A stretch of 64,000 bases of DNA from Pedobacter schmidteae. GTDB lineage: Bacteria; Bacteroidota; Bacteroidia; Sphingobacteriales; Sphingobacteriaceae. The notes under the pieces are model-generated. The model was given only the letters and a program-made list of their open reading frames with translations. It was not told where the DNA came from and did not search any database. The stretch's first letter is position 1; each line of letters opens with the position of its first letter. The stretch lies in NCBI RefSeq assembly GCF_900564155.1, contig NZ_LS999839.1, positions 2,539,097 to 2,603,096 on the forward strand, read 5' to 3'. Below, piece by piece: positions 1-8,385 of the stretch. The translations under genes and the position numbers were made by a program.

Positions 1-559
1 GCTGCCATCGGACGAAGCTTACTCCAGTGAAAATGATCACCAGAAATGGGATATCGGATTTTTGGCCGATTACATTGTCAATACCCATCACAGATATGTA
101 AAAGACAATACAACTTTTATTACGGAACTGGCCAATAAGGTAGCCCGGGTTCATGGTGCCGAACATCCGGAAACGATAAAGATTGCAGCGCTATTTTCGG
201 AGGTAGCCTGCGAGCTGATGCTGCACCTTAGGAAAGAAGAACAAATCCTTTTTCCATTTATCAAAGAGCTGGCCGATATAGAAAACAATGGTGGCATTTT
301 AAAAGAAAGCCCTTTTGGAAAAGTGAGCAACCCCATACAACTGATGGAATCGGAGCATGAACATGCCGGAGCAGCCTTGCAGGAAATCCGCGACCTGACC
401 CAAAATTTTACCTTACCTGCCGATGCCTGCAATTCTTACATGATCCTTTATAAAAAACTGGATGAATATGAAAATGATTTGCACCGGCATGTCCATCTCG
501 AAAATAATATCCTGTTCCCCAAAGCTATTGCTTTAGAACAGGAGCTGGCAGCAAGTTAG
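1..559 (+). CDS. Iron-sulfur cluster repair di-iron protein (RIC/ScdA/YtfE family), 5' end missing
   Basis: The frame is open from the window edge, so the gene starts outside; the TTG at 62 is internal, since the residues before it (WDIGFLADYIVNTHH) belong to the conserved family core. What remains is the hemerythrin-like four-helix domain, with di-iron ligand candidates in NTHHRY, LMLHLRKEEQILFPF, SEHEHAG and HRHVHLENNILFP. Family members repair iron-sulfur clusters damaged by nitric oxide or oxidative stress in the cytoplasm. The nos operon about 1.4 kb downstream supports a nitrogen-oxide stress role. A strong terminator follows the stop codon. The N-terminal ScdA domain cannot be seen here. 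The family call is confident. Confidence 0.9.
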   Translation, partial: LPSDEAYSSENDHQKWDIGFLADYIVNTHHRYVKDNTTFITELANKVARVHGAEHPETIKIAALFSEVACELMLHLRKEEQILFPFIKELADIENNGGILKESPFGKVSNPIQLMESEHEHAGAALQEIRDLTQNFTLPADACNSYMILYKKLDEYENDLHRHVHLENNILFPKAIALEQELAAS

Positions 560-575
560 TTGCCAAAACCTCTTT

Positions 576-1832
576 TTAGTGTCCACTGTGAATGTTATTT
601 GCAGTGGATTTTTTTTGCCCCGATTTAAATGCCATTAATGCAAGCCCGGCCCCAATCATCGCGGCCAGCACAAATAAGATGAGCTGACTGTGTGCAAGAA
701 AGTGCAAGCCCATCATTTCCAGCCCCTGAATCATCAGCACAATTTCCTGCAGGATTACCCCCAAAATGAACAGCTTGACCCCATATTTGCTGAGGCTTTG
801 TCCCTGAGGAAAACATGCGTTGAAATAACCAATGATAAAAAATGAAATGATGCCTAAAAAACACAAGTGTAAGTAAGCGATGACGATGGGGCGGAACCCA
901 AAGGCAAAGCTGCTGAAATAAGGAACAGTAGAAAGACATTGTAAAACAACTTTGAGTAGGAAACAAATAAAGGCCAGGTACCATAAATAACGGGTAGCTA
1001 TAGAAAGCGGATGGAGCAGATGGTTTTTGATGTACTTAAAAAATTTGACCAGATATAGCAGGGCGGTGAGCTGCACAAAGGCTGAAACGGTGCCCGTCCA
1101 GTACAAGGCAGCTGGTAGCTGTAGCCACAATAGCGACAATAAGTAAGTTGGCACAACGGTGATGGCCAACAGGATGAAGAGTTTTTTGTTCAGTTTTGCC
1201 AATGTTGGTTGATACCTGATATTGAAGAAAGCGCTAAGTAAACCGAAACAGGCAAATATAAACCAGCCGTTATATTGAAAGTGTAGAAAGAAATAAATGG
1301 CCGCAAAAAAATAATCCTGAACTTTAACGGCATTGACCATTAAGTAGGCCAATGTAAAGGCGCCTGCAGATGAAAGTGCCCATAAAATCAAAGCAGCCCT
1401 GAACCAGCATAGGGTATGCTGCTCATTTTTAATCTTTCGCAAGTCTTTCCAATAGTTGTAAATAAATACGTAAGAAACCAAAATGGACAGGCTAGAAAAG
1501 GTGATGGAAGATAAGGCATAACCCTGAGCCATGAAGGTAAACAACATGCCATAAGCGGTAATATTATTGGCAACCAATAGCCAATCGTATTTTTTATAAT
1601 TGGTTTGTGTTCCCTGGCTGACAAGATAATTGACCATCAATGCCATTAAAGCCACTGTAACCCAACCCACAAAAGCAAAATGAGAGTGGCCGTGCAACAG
1701 GAATTTTTGATTGAGCAAGGGCAAAGGGAAATTTATTTTATAGCGCAGCACCAATCCTGCTATGGCTAAAATAAAAAAGTTGAACAGGGCGATCCTGATC
1801 CACCTGTAAGTGTTGAAATGCGGTGTTTCCAT
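576..1832 (-). CDS. Polytopic membrane protein with intramembrane histidines, possibly heme-copper-oxidase/NnrS-like
   Basis: The 418-residue protein is almost entirely hydrophobic, with roughly 11-12 predicted membrane helices. Histidines lie in or next to helices: H47, H49 and H51 (LLHGHSHFAFVGW), H184 (FFLHFQYNGW) and H322 (AYLHLCFLG). The spacing is reminiscent of metal- or heme-binding membrane proteins such as heme-copper oxidase subunit I or NnrS, but I cannot assign a family with certainty. It sits between an NO-damage repair gene (convergent) and the nos operon (divergent), so a role in nitrogen-oxide response is an inference from context. The final codons overlap the terminator of the RIC gene. 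The start is ATG at 1832; no closer alternative is better. Confidence 0.6.
   Translation of the reverse strand: METPHFNTYRWIRIALFNFFILAIAGLVLRYKINFPLPLLNQKFLLHGHSHFAFVGWVTVALMALMVNYLVSQGTQTNYKKYDWLLVANNITAYGMLFTFMAQGYALSSITFSSLSILVSYVFIYNYWKDLRKIKNEQHTLCWFRAALILWALSSAGAFTLAYLMVNAVKVQDYFFAAIYFFLHFQYNGWFIFACFGLLSAFFNIRYQPTLAKLNKKLFILLAITVVPTYLLSLLWLQLPAALYWTGTVSAFVQLTALLYLVKFFKYIKNHLLHPLSIATRYLWYLAFICFLLKVVLQCLSTVPYFSSFAFGFRPIVIAYLHLCFLGIISFFIIGYFNACFPQGQSLSKYGVKLFILGVILQEIVLMIQGLEMMGLHFLAHSQLILFVLAAMIGAGLALMAFKSGQKKSTANNIHSGH
582..616 (+). terminator. Rho-independent terminator after the RIC gene
   Basis: A 7-bp stem TCCACTG (582-588) / CAGTGGA (602-608) is followed directly by eight T residues (609-616). 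It lies about 20 bases after the RIC stop codon. The hairpin overlaps the last codons of the convergent membrane-protein gene, so the two genes share this DNA. Confidence 0.8.
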
Positions 1833-1984
1833 ATGGTTGGAATGGGTTGTTTTTTATCATTCAATTAAAGAGAAATTAAATGGTAAAAAGTATGACTAAC
1901 ATCAGGTTTAACTGGGTTGTAAATCATTCTTTAAGCGCGCAGGTAGTGGTAACATTACATAGTTAAATAAACCAAAAATATGTT

Positions 1985-2464
1985 ATGAGAAAACTATTTG
2001 TTATTTGTGTATTAGCTTTATTTACAGTTGCTTGTGCTGGAGGTGGCAATGGTGAATCTGCTAAAACTTCTGATCAGCCGGCTGAAGCAGCCGGAGCTGC
2101 AGAAAAAAGTGCTAACTACGATCCAAACCGTGGCGAAGGCAAATTTACCGAAGTAAAACTAGGCGATAAACTGGATGCTGAAATGGCATTGCGTGGAGAA
2201 AAAGTGGCCGATCTTAAATGTACCGCTTGCCACAAGCTGACCGACGAAAAACTGGTAGGACCAGGATGGGCCGGAGTTACCAAACGTAATAAACCGGAAT
2301 GGATCATGAACTTTATGACCAATACGGATGTAATGATCGATAAAGATCCAAAAGTGCAGGCCATGCTGGAAATTTGCATGGTTCGTATGCCCAATCAAAA
2401 CCTGAGCGATGGCGATGCCAGAGATATTCTTGAATTTTTAAGAAAGAATGATGGGGTAAAATAG
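1985..2464 (+). CDS. Class I c-type cytochrome lipoprotein, first gene of the nos operon
   Basis: The 159-residue protein begins with a lipoprotein signal peptide whose likely lipidated cysteine is C17 (TVAC). A glycine/alanine-rich linker leads to a single heme-binding motif CTACH (C79, C82, H83), and a probable axial methionine is M135 in RMPNQNL. It is therefore predicted to be a membrane-anchored periplasmic monoheme cytochrome. It lies 30 bases upstream of nosZ in the same direction. In clade II nos clusters small c-type cytochromes of this kind are thought to pass electrons to NosZ; that role is inferred from position. The gene opens the operon, with 152 bases separating it from the divergent membrane-protein gene. 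Confidence 0.85.
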   Translation: MRKLFVICVLALFTVACAGGGNGESAKTSDQPAEAAGAAEKSANYDPNRGEGKFTEVKLGDKLDAEMALRGEKVADLKCTACHKLTDEKLVGPGWAGVTKRNKPEWIMNFMTNTDVMIDKDPKVQAMLEICMVRMPNQNLSDGDARDILEFLRKNDGVK

Positions 2465-2494
2465 CCTGTTGTTGTTCAAACTAATTATTGTTTT

Positions 2495-4489
2495 ATGAAA
2501 AGGATTTTATTTTCAATCTGCGCTTGCGCAGCAGTACTCATTTTGCTGAATTTATCAGCCTGTAAACCAAAAAATGCCGGCGATGCAACCGGTAGCGATG
2601 CGGCCGGACGTGTGTATGTGCCACCGGGCAAATACGATGAACTTTACAATTTTGTTTCCGGAGGTTTTAGCGGACAGGTAAGCGTATACGGAATTCCTTC
2701 AGGTCGTTTGCTGCGGGTTATTCCGGTCTTTTCTGTCGACCCTGAAAAAGGCTGGGGATATAGTGAAGAAACCAAGCCCATGTTAAATACATCGCATGGC
2801 GAAGTGCCATGGGGCGATCAGCATCACCTGGACCTTTCTCAAACCAATGGCGAGATAGATGGCCGCTGGTTATTTGCCAATGAAAACAATACCCCAAGGG
2901 TGGCGCGTATAGATCTGAAAACATTTCGTACGGCCGAAATTATCGAAATCCCAAACAGTGCAGGTAACCACTCCTCACCATTCATAACCGAAAATACGGA
3001 GTATGTGGTAGCGGGTACGCGTTTCAGTGTGCCGTTGGATTACGAAAACGGAGATGTCCCAATCAGTTCCTATAAGAAAAATTTCAAAGGTACATTGAGC
3101 TTTATCAGCGTTGCGCCAACAAATGGCGAAATGAAAATGGCTTTCCAGTTATTGCTGCCGGGCATGAATTTCGATTTGAGCCATAGTGGTAAAGGGCCCA
3201 GCAGCGGGTGGTTTTTCTTTAGCTGCTATAACTCTGAGCAGGCGCATACTTTGCTGGAAGTGAATGCTTCTAAACGGGATAAAGATTATATCCTGGCTGT
3301 AAACTGGAAAAAAGCGGCTGAGTATGCAAAACAAGGTAAAGGAAGAAAGGTGAAAGCCAACTACGCACACAATGTGTATAATGAATCGACCCATACAGCT
3401 AGTTCAACCATGGAAAAGGAAACTACGGTTATCGATGTCAAAGATTTTCCTGAACTGGTTTATATGATTCCTTGTCCTAAATCGCCACATGGTTGCGATG
3501 TTGACCCGTCGGGAGAGTACATTGTGGGAAGTGGTAAACTGGCCGCGCTGATTCCTGTATTTTCATTCAGTAAAATTCAGAAAGCCATTGCCAATAAAAC
3601 ATTTGATGGCGACTATGGCGGCATTCCGGTGTTGAAATATGAAGCTGCATTATATGGTGAAGTGAAAAAGCCAGGACTGGGGCCACTGCATACCGAGTTT
3701 GACGGTAAGGGAAATGCGTATACCACTTTCTTTATCTCGTCGGAGATTGTGAAATGGAACATCAAAGATCTTAAGGTGCTGGACAGACAGCCTACTTATT
3801 ACTCGCCGGGACACCTGACCATTCCTGGTGGTGATACCAAAAAACCTTATGGTAAATATTTAATCGCTTATAATAAAATCACGAAAGATAGGTTCCTGCC
3901 TACCGGTCCTGAATTATCGCAAAGTGCACAGTTGTTTGACATCAGCGGAGAAAAAATGAAACTGCTTTTGGATTATCCTACTATTGGTGAGCCACATTAT
4001 GCACAGATGGTTCCGGCCGAACTGATCTCTAAAAATTCTCAGAAGATTTTTAAACTGGATGAGAACAAACATCCTTATGTAACCCTGGGCGAGAAAAACT
4101 CTAAAGTGGTTAGGGAGGGCAACAAAGTGCATGTGTACATGACGGCTATGCGTTCGCACTTTTCACCTGATAATATTGAAGGCATAAAAGTAGGTGATGA
4201 AGTTTATTTTCATGTAACCAACCTGGAGCAAGATTGGGATGTGCCGCATGGTTTTGGCGTAAAAGGTAATAAAAATGCCGAATTGCTAATTATGCCGGGC
4301 GAAACCACCACCCTGAAATGGGTACCTGAAAAAGTAGGAATATTCCCTATTTACTGTACCGATTTTTGTAGCGCACTGCACCAGGAAATGCAGGGATATG
4401 TACGGGTATCTCAAAAAGGATCCAATGTACCTATTTCTTTTAGTCTGGGTAAAAACTCTGAGGCTGCAGATGAAGCCTTGAAAAAATAA
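2495..4489 (+). CDS. nosZ: Nitrous oxide reductase, clade II, lipoprotein form
   Basis: The enzyme reduces N2O to N2 with two copper centres. The N-terminal seven-bladed propeller carries the CuZ-type histidine pair H110-H111 in DQHHLDLSQTNGEIDG. The C-terminal cupredoxin domain carries the CuA ligands H585 (VPHGFG), C621, C625, H629 and M632 (CTDFCSALHQEM). The length of 664 residues is normal. Instead of the twin-arginine signal of clade I enzymes, the protein starts with a Sec-type lipoprotein signal ending in LSAC (C23), so it should be membrane-tethered. It is followed by nosL, nosD, nosF and nosY, and no nosR is present, as is usual for clade II. No nitrite or NO reductase is visible in the window. 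Confidence 0.97.
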   Translation: MKRILFSICACAAVLILLNLSACKPKNAGDATGSDAAGRVYVPPGKYDELYNFVSGGFSGQVSVYGIPSGRLLRVIPVFSVDPEKGWGYSEETKPMLNTSHGEVPWGDQHHLDLSQTNGEIDGRWLFANENNTPRVARIDLKTFRTAEIIEIPNSAGNHSSPFITENTEYVVAGTRFSVPLDYENGDVPISSYKKNFKGTLSFISVAPTNGEMKMAFQLLLPGMNFDLSHSGKGPSSGWFFFSCYNSEQAHTLLEVNASKRDKDYILAVNWKKAAEYAKQGKGRKVKANYAHNVYNESTHTASSTMEKETTVIDVKDFPELVYMIPCPKSPHGCDVDPSGEYIVGSGKLAALIPVFSFSKIQKAIANKTFDGDYGGIPVLKYEAALYGEVKKPGLGPLHTEFDGKGNAYTTFFISSEIVKWNIKDLKVLDRQPTYYSPGHLTIPGGDTKKPYGKYLIAYNKITKDRFLPTGPELSQSAQLFDISGEKMKLLLDYPTIGEPHYAQMVPAELISKNSQKIFKLDENKHPYVTLGEKNSKVVREGNKVHVYMTAMRSHFSPDNIEGIKVGDEVYFHVTNLEQDWDVPHGFGVKGNKNAELLIMPGETTTLKWVPEKVGIFPIYCTDFCSALHQEMQGYVRVSQKGSNVPISFSLGKNSEAADEALKK

Positions 4490-4497
4490 CGCTTTAC

Positions 4498-4530
4498 TAT
4501 CCGGGCAGGCCATTGTGGTTTGCCCGGATA
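4498..4530 (+). terminator. Hairpin between nosZ and nosL (attenuator or mRNA-processing site)
   Basis: A perfect 10-bp stem TATCCGGGCA (4498-4507) / TGCCCGGATA (4521-4530) encloses a 13-base loop. The nosZ stop is only 9 bases upstream and the nosL ATG is 40 bases downstream. There is no T-run after it, so full termination is doubtful; a partial terminator or 3'-end stabiliser that raises nosZ mRNA relative to the accessory genes is more likely. Confidence 0.55.
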
Positions 4531-4569
4531 AAATGGTTAAGCCATAATTATGAATTAAAAAAACAGCTG

Positions 4570-5601
4570 ATGAAAACCCTTAGTTTGTCCGGTATGGTAA
4601 GATGGATGGTTGCATTTTGTGGACTAGCCCTGTTTGTTGTACTTTTTGTGCCTTTATGGCAAATAGAACTGGCGGCACCTCAATACCCTGAAGGGCTTGT
4701 GCTGAAAATGTATCCGCATAAACTGGCCGGAAATGTTGATATCATCAATGGATTGAACCATTATATAGGAATGAAAACATTGCACACCGAAGATTTTATA
4801 GAATTTACGGTATTGCCTTATATCATCGTTGGTTTTGCAGTAGCTTGTTTACTGGTTGCTTTGGTTTTAAAAACCTATAAATGGTTGGTTGCCTTATTTA
4901 GTTTATTTGTGGTCTTTGGTATAGTGGCCATGGCCGATTTCTGGCGTTGGGAATACCAGTACGGGCATGATCTGGACCCCAATGCGGCTATTAATGTGCC
5001 TGGAATGAGCTACCAGCCTCCACTTATCGGATATAAACAGCTTTTAAATTTTGGTGCCTATTCTATTCCGGATATAGGCGGATGGATATTTGTAATGGTA
5101 GGAATAGTTTTGTTAACAGCGGTTGTGCTGCAATACAAAACGCAGAAAAGTAAAAATAGAAGCCGTTTGAAACCAGGCTATGCAGTTTTATTGTTTATTC
5201 CCTTACTGATTACTTCGTGCAGTACCACGCCCCAACCCATAAGAGTAGGAGTAGATGCCTGCCATTTTTGTAAAATGGGGATTGCAGATCAGCGTTTTGG
5301 TGCAGAGCTGATCACCAAAAAAGGAAAGATTTACAAATTTGACGATTTACATTGTCTGCTGGAATTTAAAAAAGGAAAGACTTTGAAGGATGAGGACATA
5401 GGTAAGGTATTTATAGTCGATTTTAACGATCCACATGGATTTATTGATTTACAACAGGCTGTTTTACTCCAAAGTGAAGCCCTGCGATCGCCCATGGGCA
5501 GCAATGTAGCTGCTTTTGGCAATGCGGATGCCCTGGCGCAAGCCAAAGCAAAATTTAATGGTGAAAGATTACTGTTGGAGAACCTGATACCTCAGAAATA
5601 A
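4570..5601 (+). CDS. nosL: NosL copper chaperone fused to an N-terminal membrane domain
   Basis: NosL delivers copper for NosZ maturation. From ATG 4570 the protein has 343 residues. The first ~200 form a domain with about four membrane helices and an extracytoplasmic loop rich in aromatic residues. After a lipobox-like stretch LLITSC (C217) comes the NosL domain, with the metal site CHFCKMG (C231, C234, M236) and the KFDDLHCLLEF segment. Most NosL proteins are short lipoproteins, so this is an architectural fusion. A TTG at 4513 would add 19 residues, but it lies inside the 4498-4530 hairpin and I prefer ATG 4570. nosD follows immediately, with no gap. Confidence 0.88.
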   Translation: MKTLSLSGMVRWMVAFCGLALFVVLFVPLWQIELAAPQYPEGLVLKMYPHKLAGNVDIINGLNHYIGMKTLHTEDFIEFTVLPYIIVGFAVACLLVALVLKTYKWLVALFSLFVVFGIVAMADFWRWEYQYGHDLDPNAAINVPGMSYQPPLIGYKQLLNFGAYSIPDIGGWIFVMVGIVLLTAVVLQYKTQKSKNRSRLKPGYAVLLFIPLLITSCSTTPQPIRVGVDACHFCKMGIADQRFGAELITKKGKIYKFDDLHCLLEFKKGKTLKDEDIGKVFIVDFNDPHGFIDLQQAVLLQSEALRSPMGSNVAAFGNADALAQAKAKFNGERLLLENLIPQK

Positions 5602-6840
5602 ATGAAGACCTTACTATTTTTATGGCTGGTTATTGTTTACGCCACATTGGATGCTACAGCCAAAGTGATTCCGGTAGGCCGGACCAAACAATTTACAGCC
5701 ATACAAAAAGCAATTGATTTTTCGACCGACGGGGATACCGTTTTGGTATATCCCGGTGTATATCACGAAAAAAACATCGTTATTCAAAAATCTATCACGC
5801 TGAAAGGAATCAGTTTTCCGGTACTGGATGGTGATAAAAAATATGCTATTATCTCAGTAAAAGCCAAGAATGCAACCATTGAGGGTTTTAAACTGCAACA
5901 TACCGGACGGTCAGAAATCAGAGATTTGGGCGCCATTATGATTTATGACAGTTACCAGGTTACCGCCACCAATAATATCCTTGATGATACCAATTTTGGT
6001 ATTTATGTTCAGAACAGTAAAAAATGTACCATTAAAAATAATTCTATAACCGCCTATGGTAAAGATGAGCTGCAAAGTGGCAATGGCATTCATTGCTGGC
6101 GGTCGGACAGTCTGGTCATTATTGGCAACAAAATAAAAGGACACCGGGACGGGTTGTATTTTGAATTTGTCAAAAACTCTTTAATCTGGAGAAACGTGAG
6201 TACAAAAAATGTGCGCTATGGTATACATTTTATGTTCTCGAACCACAATACCTATGTGGCTAATGTTTTTGAGCGGAATGAGGCAGGAGTAGCTGTCATG
6301 TACAGCAAAAATATCCATATGTACAACAACCATTTTTTAAACAACTGGGGAGATGCTGCGTATGGAATTTTATTGAAAGACATTACCGATAGTGACATAT
6401 CGGGTAATCATTTTACCAAAAATACTGTGGGCTTGCATATGGAAGGCTGCAGCAGGATAAAGCTGTACAAAAATATTTTTCAGCATAATGGCTGGGCAGT
6501 TAAAATTCAGGCCAGCTGCGACAATAACGATTTTACCAGGAACAATTTTATGGGCAACACCTTTGACATAGGAACAAATGGATCGCTCGTACTAAATACA
6601 TTTACGGGTAATTATTGGGATAAATATGAAGGTTATGACCTGCACAGGGATAATATTGGTGATATTCCATATCATCCGGTAAGCATGTATTCGATGATTA
6701 TTGACAGTAATCCTGCAGCACTGATGTTGTTCAGGAGTTTGATTGTTACCCTATTGGACAAAACTGAAAAGATATTGCCGGGCGTAACCCCCGAGAATTT
6801 GAAAGACAATAAACCGGTTATGAAACAACTGAAATTATGA
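5602..6840 (+). CDS. nosD: NosD, periplasmic beta-helix protein for NosZ copper-site assembly
   Basis: The 412-residue protein has a Sec signal peptide (about residues 1-20) and then repeated parallel beta-helix rungs (IEGFKLQHT, TIKNNSITAYG, DISGNHFTKN and similar), as in the NosD/CASH family. It ends with a NYWDKYEGYDLHRDNIGD segment typical of NosD. NosD works with the NosF-NosY ABC transporter in maturation of the CuZ centre. The ATG directly follows the nosL stop codon, and the stop overlaps the nosF start by four bases (ATGA), so translation is probably coupled. Confidence 0.94.
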   Translation: MKTLLFLWLVIVYATLDATAKVIPVGRTKQFTAIQKAIDFSTDGDTVLVYPGVYHEKNIVIQKSITLKGISFPVLDGDKKYAIISVKAKNATIEGFKLQHTGRSEIRDLGAIMIYDSYQVTATNNILDDTNFGIYVQNSKKCTIKNNSITAYGKDELQSGNGIHCWRSDSLVIIGNKIKGHRDGLYFEFVKNSLIWRNVSTKNVRYGIHFMFSNHNTYVANVFERNEAGVAVMYSKNIHMYNNHFLNNWGDAAYGILLKDITDSDISGNHFTKNTVGLHMEGCSRIKLYKNIFQHNGWAVKIQASCDNNDFTRNNFMGNTFDIGTNGSLVLNTFTGNYWDKYEGYDLHRDNIGDIPYHPVSMYSMIIDSNPAALMLFRSLIVTLLDKTEKILPGVTPENLKDNKPVMKQLKL

Positions 6841-7541
6841 TTGCAGTACAAAATATCACCAAGAAGTTTGTAAAACTAACCGCGCTTGATCACATCTCTG
6901 TAACCTTTAGAAAAGGGGAATGCATTGCTTTGCTTGGGCCAAATGGCTGCGGTAAAACCACCTTAATCAAAACCATCCTGGGAATGGTAGTACCCGATAG
7001 CGGTGGTATAACTTTTAATGGCCAGTCTGTAGCTGGCCAATGGGATTACCGTAGCAACATTGGCTACATGCCACAAATAGGCCGTTATCCCGAAAATATG
7101 ACCATCAAAAATGTGTTCGAAATGATGAAGGATATCCGGAAACCGGGTAGCAGCATTCTGGATGAAGATCTGATCCATAGTTTTGGCCTGGATACGCTGA
7201 TGCATAAAAAGATGCATACGCTTTCGGGCGGAACCCGGCAGAAGGTTAGTGCCGGCCTGGCTTTTCTTTTTAATCCGGATGTGTTGATATTGGACGAGCC
7301 AACTGCCGGACTGGATCCCTTGTCGTCGGAAAAACTGAAAGACAAGATCATCAGGGAAAAGGAAAAAGGAAAGCTGATTTTGATTACCTCCCATGTATTG
7401 AGCGAGCTGGATGACCTGATTACTGAAGTTTTTTACATGCAGGATGGTAAACTCTCTTTTTATAAAAAACTGGCTGACCTGAAACTAGAAACCGGAGAAG
7501 AAAAACTGTCAAAAGCAGTTTCAAAAATGATGATGGCTTAA
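6837..7541 (+). CDS. nosF: NosF, ABC transporter ATP-binding subunit for NosZ maturation
   Basis: The 234-residue ATPase has a Walker A motif GPNGCGKTT (from residue 34), the ABC signature LSGGTRQ, a Walker B motif VLILDEPTAGLD and a switch histidine in ITSHVLSELD. It energises the NosY membrane subunit. Its start overlaps the nosD stop by four bases and nosY follows after 10 bases, which is the standard nosDFY order. What the transporter moves (copper, sulfur or a conformational signal to NosD) is debated and cannot be read from the sequence. Confidence 0.95.
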   Translation: MIAVQNITKKFVKLTALDHISVTFRKGECIALLGPNGCGKTTLIKTILGMVVPDSGGITFNGQSVAGQWDYRSNIGYMPQIGRYPENMTIKNVFEMMKDIRKPGSSILDEDLIHSFGLDTLMHKKMHTLSGGTRQKVSAGLAFLFNPDVLILDEPTAGLDPLSSEKLKDKIIREKEKGKLILITSHVLSELDDLITEVFYMQDGKLSFYKKLADLKLETGEEKLSKAVSKMMMA

Positions 7542-7551
7542 TCCTTAAAAG

Positions 7552-8319
7552 ATGAATAAAATATTAAAATATGTAGTTGTAGATATTGTTCAGAATAAAA
7601 TTGTACTGATTTATACCTTTTTGCTATTGCTGATCTGTGTAAGCGTATTCAATCTGGAAAGCAATGCCGCAAAGGGGTTATTAAGTCTATTGAATATCAT
7701 TTTGATTCTGGTTCCCCTGATCTGCATTATTTTTTCGACCATTTATATTTACAACAGTGCCGAATTTATTGAATTGCTGGTGAGCCAGCCATTGAAACGA
7801 AAGTCGATTTGGCTCAGTTTATTCGGAGGGCTGGCCTCTTCACTTTGCCTGGCCTTTTTTATCGGAGCAGGCATTCCGATTTTATTATACCATGCCGATG
7901 CGACGGGTTTAATGATGATTGCCATGGGCTTGTTTCTAACCTTGGTTTTTGTCAGCATTGCCATGCTTGCCGCTGGCCTAACCCGTGATAAAGCCAAGGG
8001 GATAGGGCTTTCCATATTGTTGTGGTTAAGTTTTTCACTAATTTTTGATGCATTGGTCCTGTTTTTTCTTTTCCAGTTTCAGGATTACCCGCTGGAAAGA
8101 ATAATGGTTTTTTTGAGTTTTCTTAACCCAATTGACTTAGGCAGGATACAAATCCTGTTGCAAATGGACATTTCGGCATTAATGGGGTATACCGGAGCAA
8201 TCTTCAGAGAGTTTTTTGGAAACGGGTACGGGATTGCTGTCTCCTTTTTTGGTTTGTTTCTATGGGCTGTATTTCCATTATTCCTCTCCTTAAAGAAATT
8301 TAATAAGAAGGATTTGTAG
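7552..8319 (+). CDS. nosY: NosY, ABC transporter membrane subunit for NosZ maturation
   Basis: The 255-residue protein is an ABC-2-type permease with about six membrane helices, and a cytoplasmic segment SQPLKRKSIWLS after the second one. Length and position after nosF match NosY. It pairs with NosF in the inner membrane and interacts with periplasmic NosD. It is the last gene of the operon: a strong hairpin at 8339-8368 follows, and the next gene is convergent. Confidence 0.93.
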   Translation: MNKILKYVVVDIVQNKIVLIYTFLLLLICVSVFNLESNAAKGLLSLLNIILILVPLICIIFSTIYIYNSAEFIELLVSQPLKRKSIWLSLFGGLASSLCLAFFIGAGIPILLYHADATGLMMIAMGLFLTLVFVSIAMLAAGLTRDKAKGIGLSILLWLSFSLIFDALVLFFLFQFQDYPLERIMVFLSFLNPIDLGRIQILLQMDISALMGYTGAIFREFFGNGYGIAVSFFGLFLWAVFPLFLSLKKFNKKDL

Positions 8320-8338
8320 GCAATTTTATTTCGTGAAA

Positions 8339-8368
8339 AAGGCGATATGTATTTAAACATGTCGCCTT
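8339..8368. terminator. Bidirectional terminator between nosY and the CoA-transferase gene
   Basis: An 11-bp stem AAGGCGATATG (8339-8349) / CATGTCGCCTT (8358-8368), with one G-T wobble and an 8-base loop, lies between two convergent genes. On the minus strand it is followed by a T-run (CGCCTTTTTC); on the plus strand by a T-rich stretch. It can serve both genes. Confidence 0.8.
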
Positions 8369-8385
8369 CTTATATAATTTTGATT

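Noticed and set aside
1950..1965. TAAC-N8-GTTA dyad before the cytochrome gene as a possible Crp/Fnr-type site
   Set aside because: Short arms, non-palindromic centre and a position only 20 bases before the start codon; not enough to claim a site.
6963..7394. 143-codon minus-strand frame opposite nosF
   Set aside because: Antisense shadow of a canonical ABC ATPase with no domain or signal of its own.
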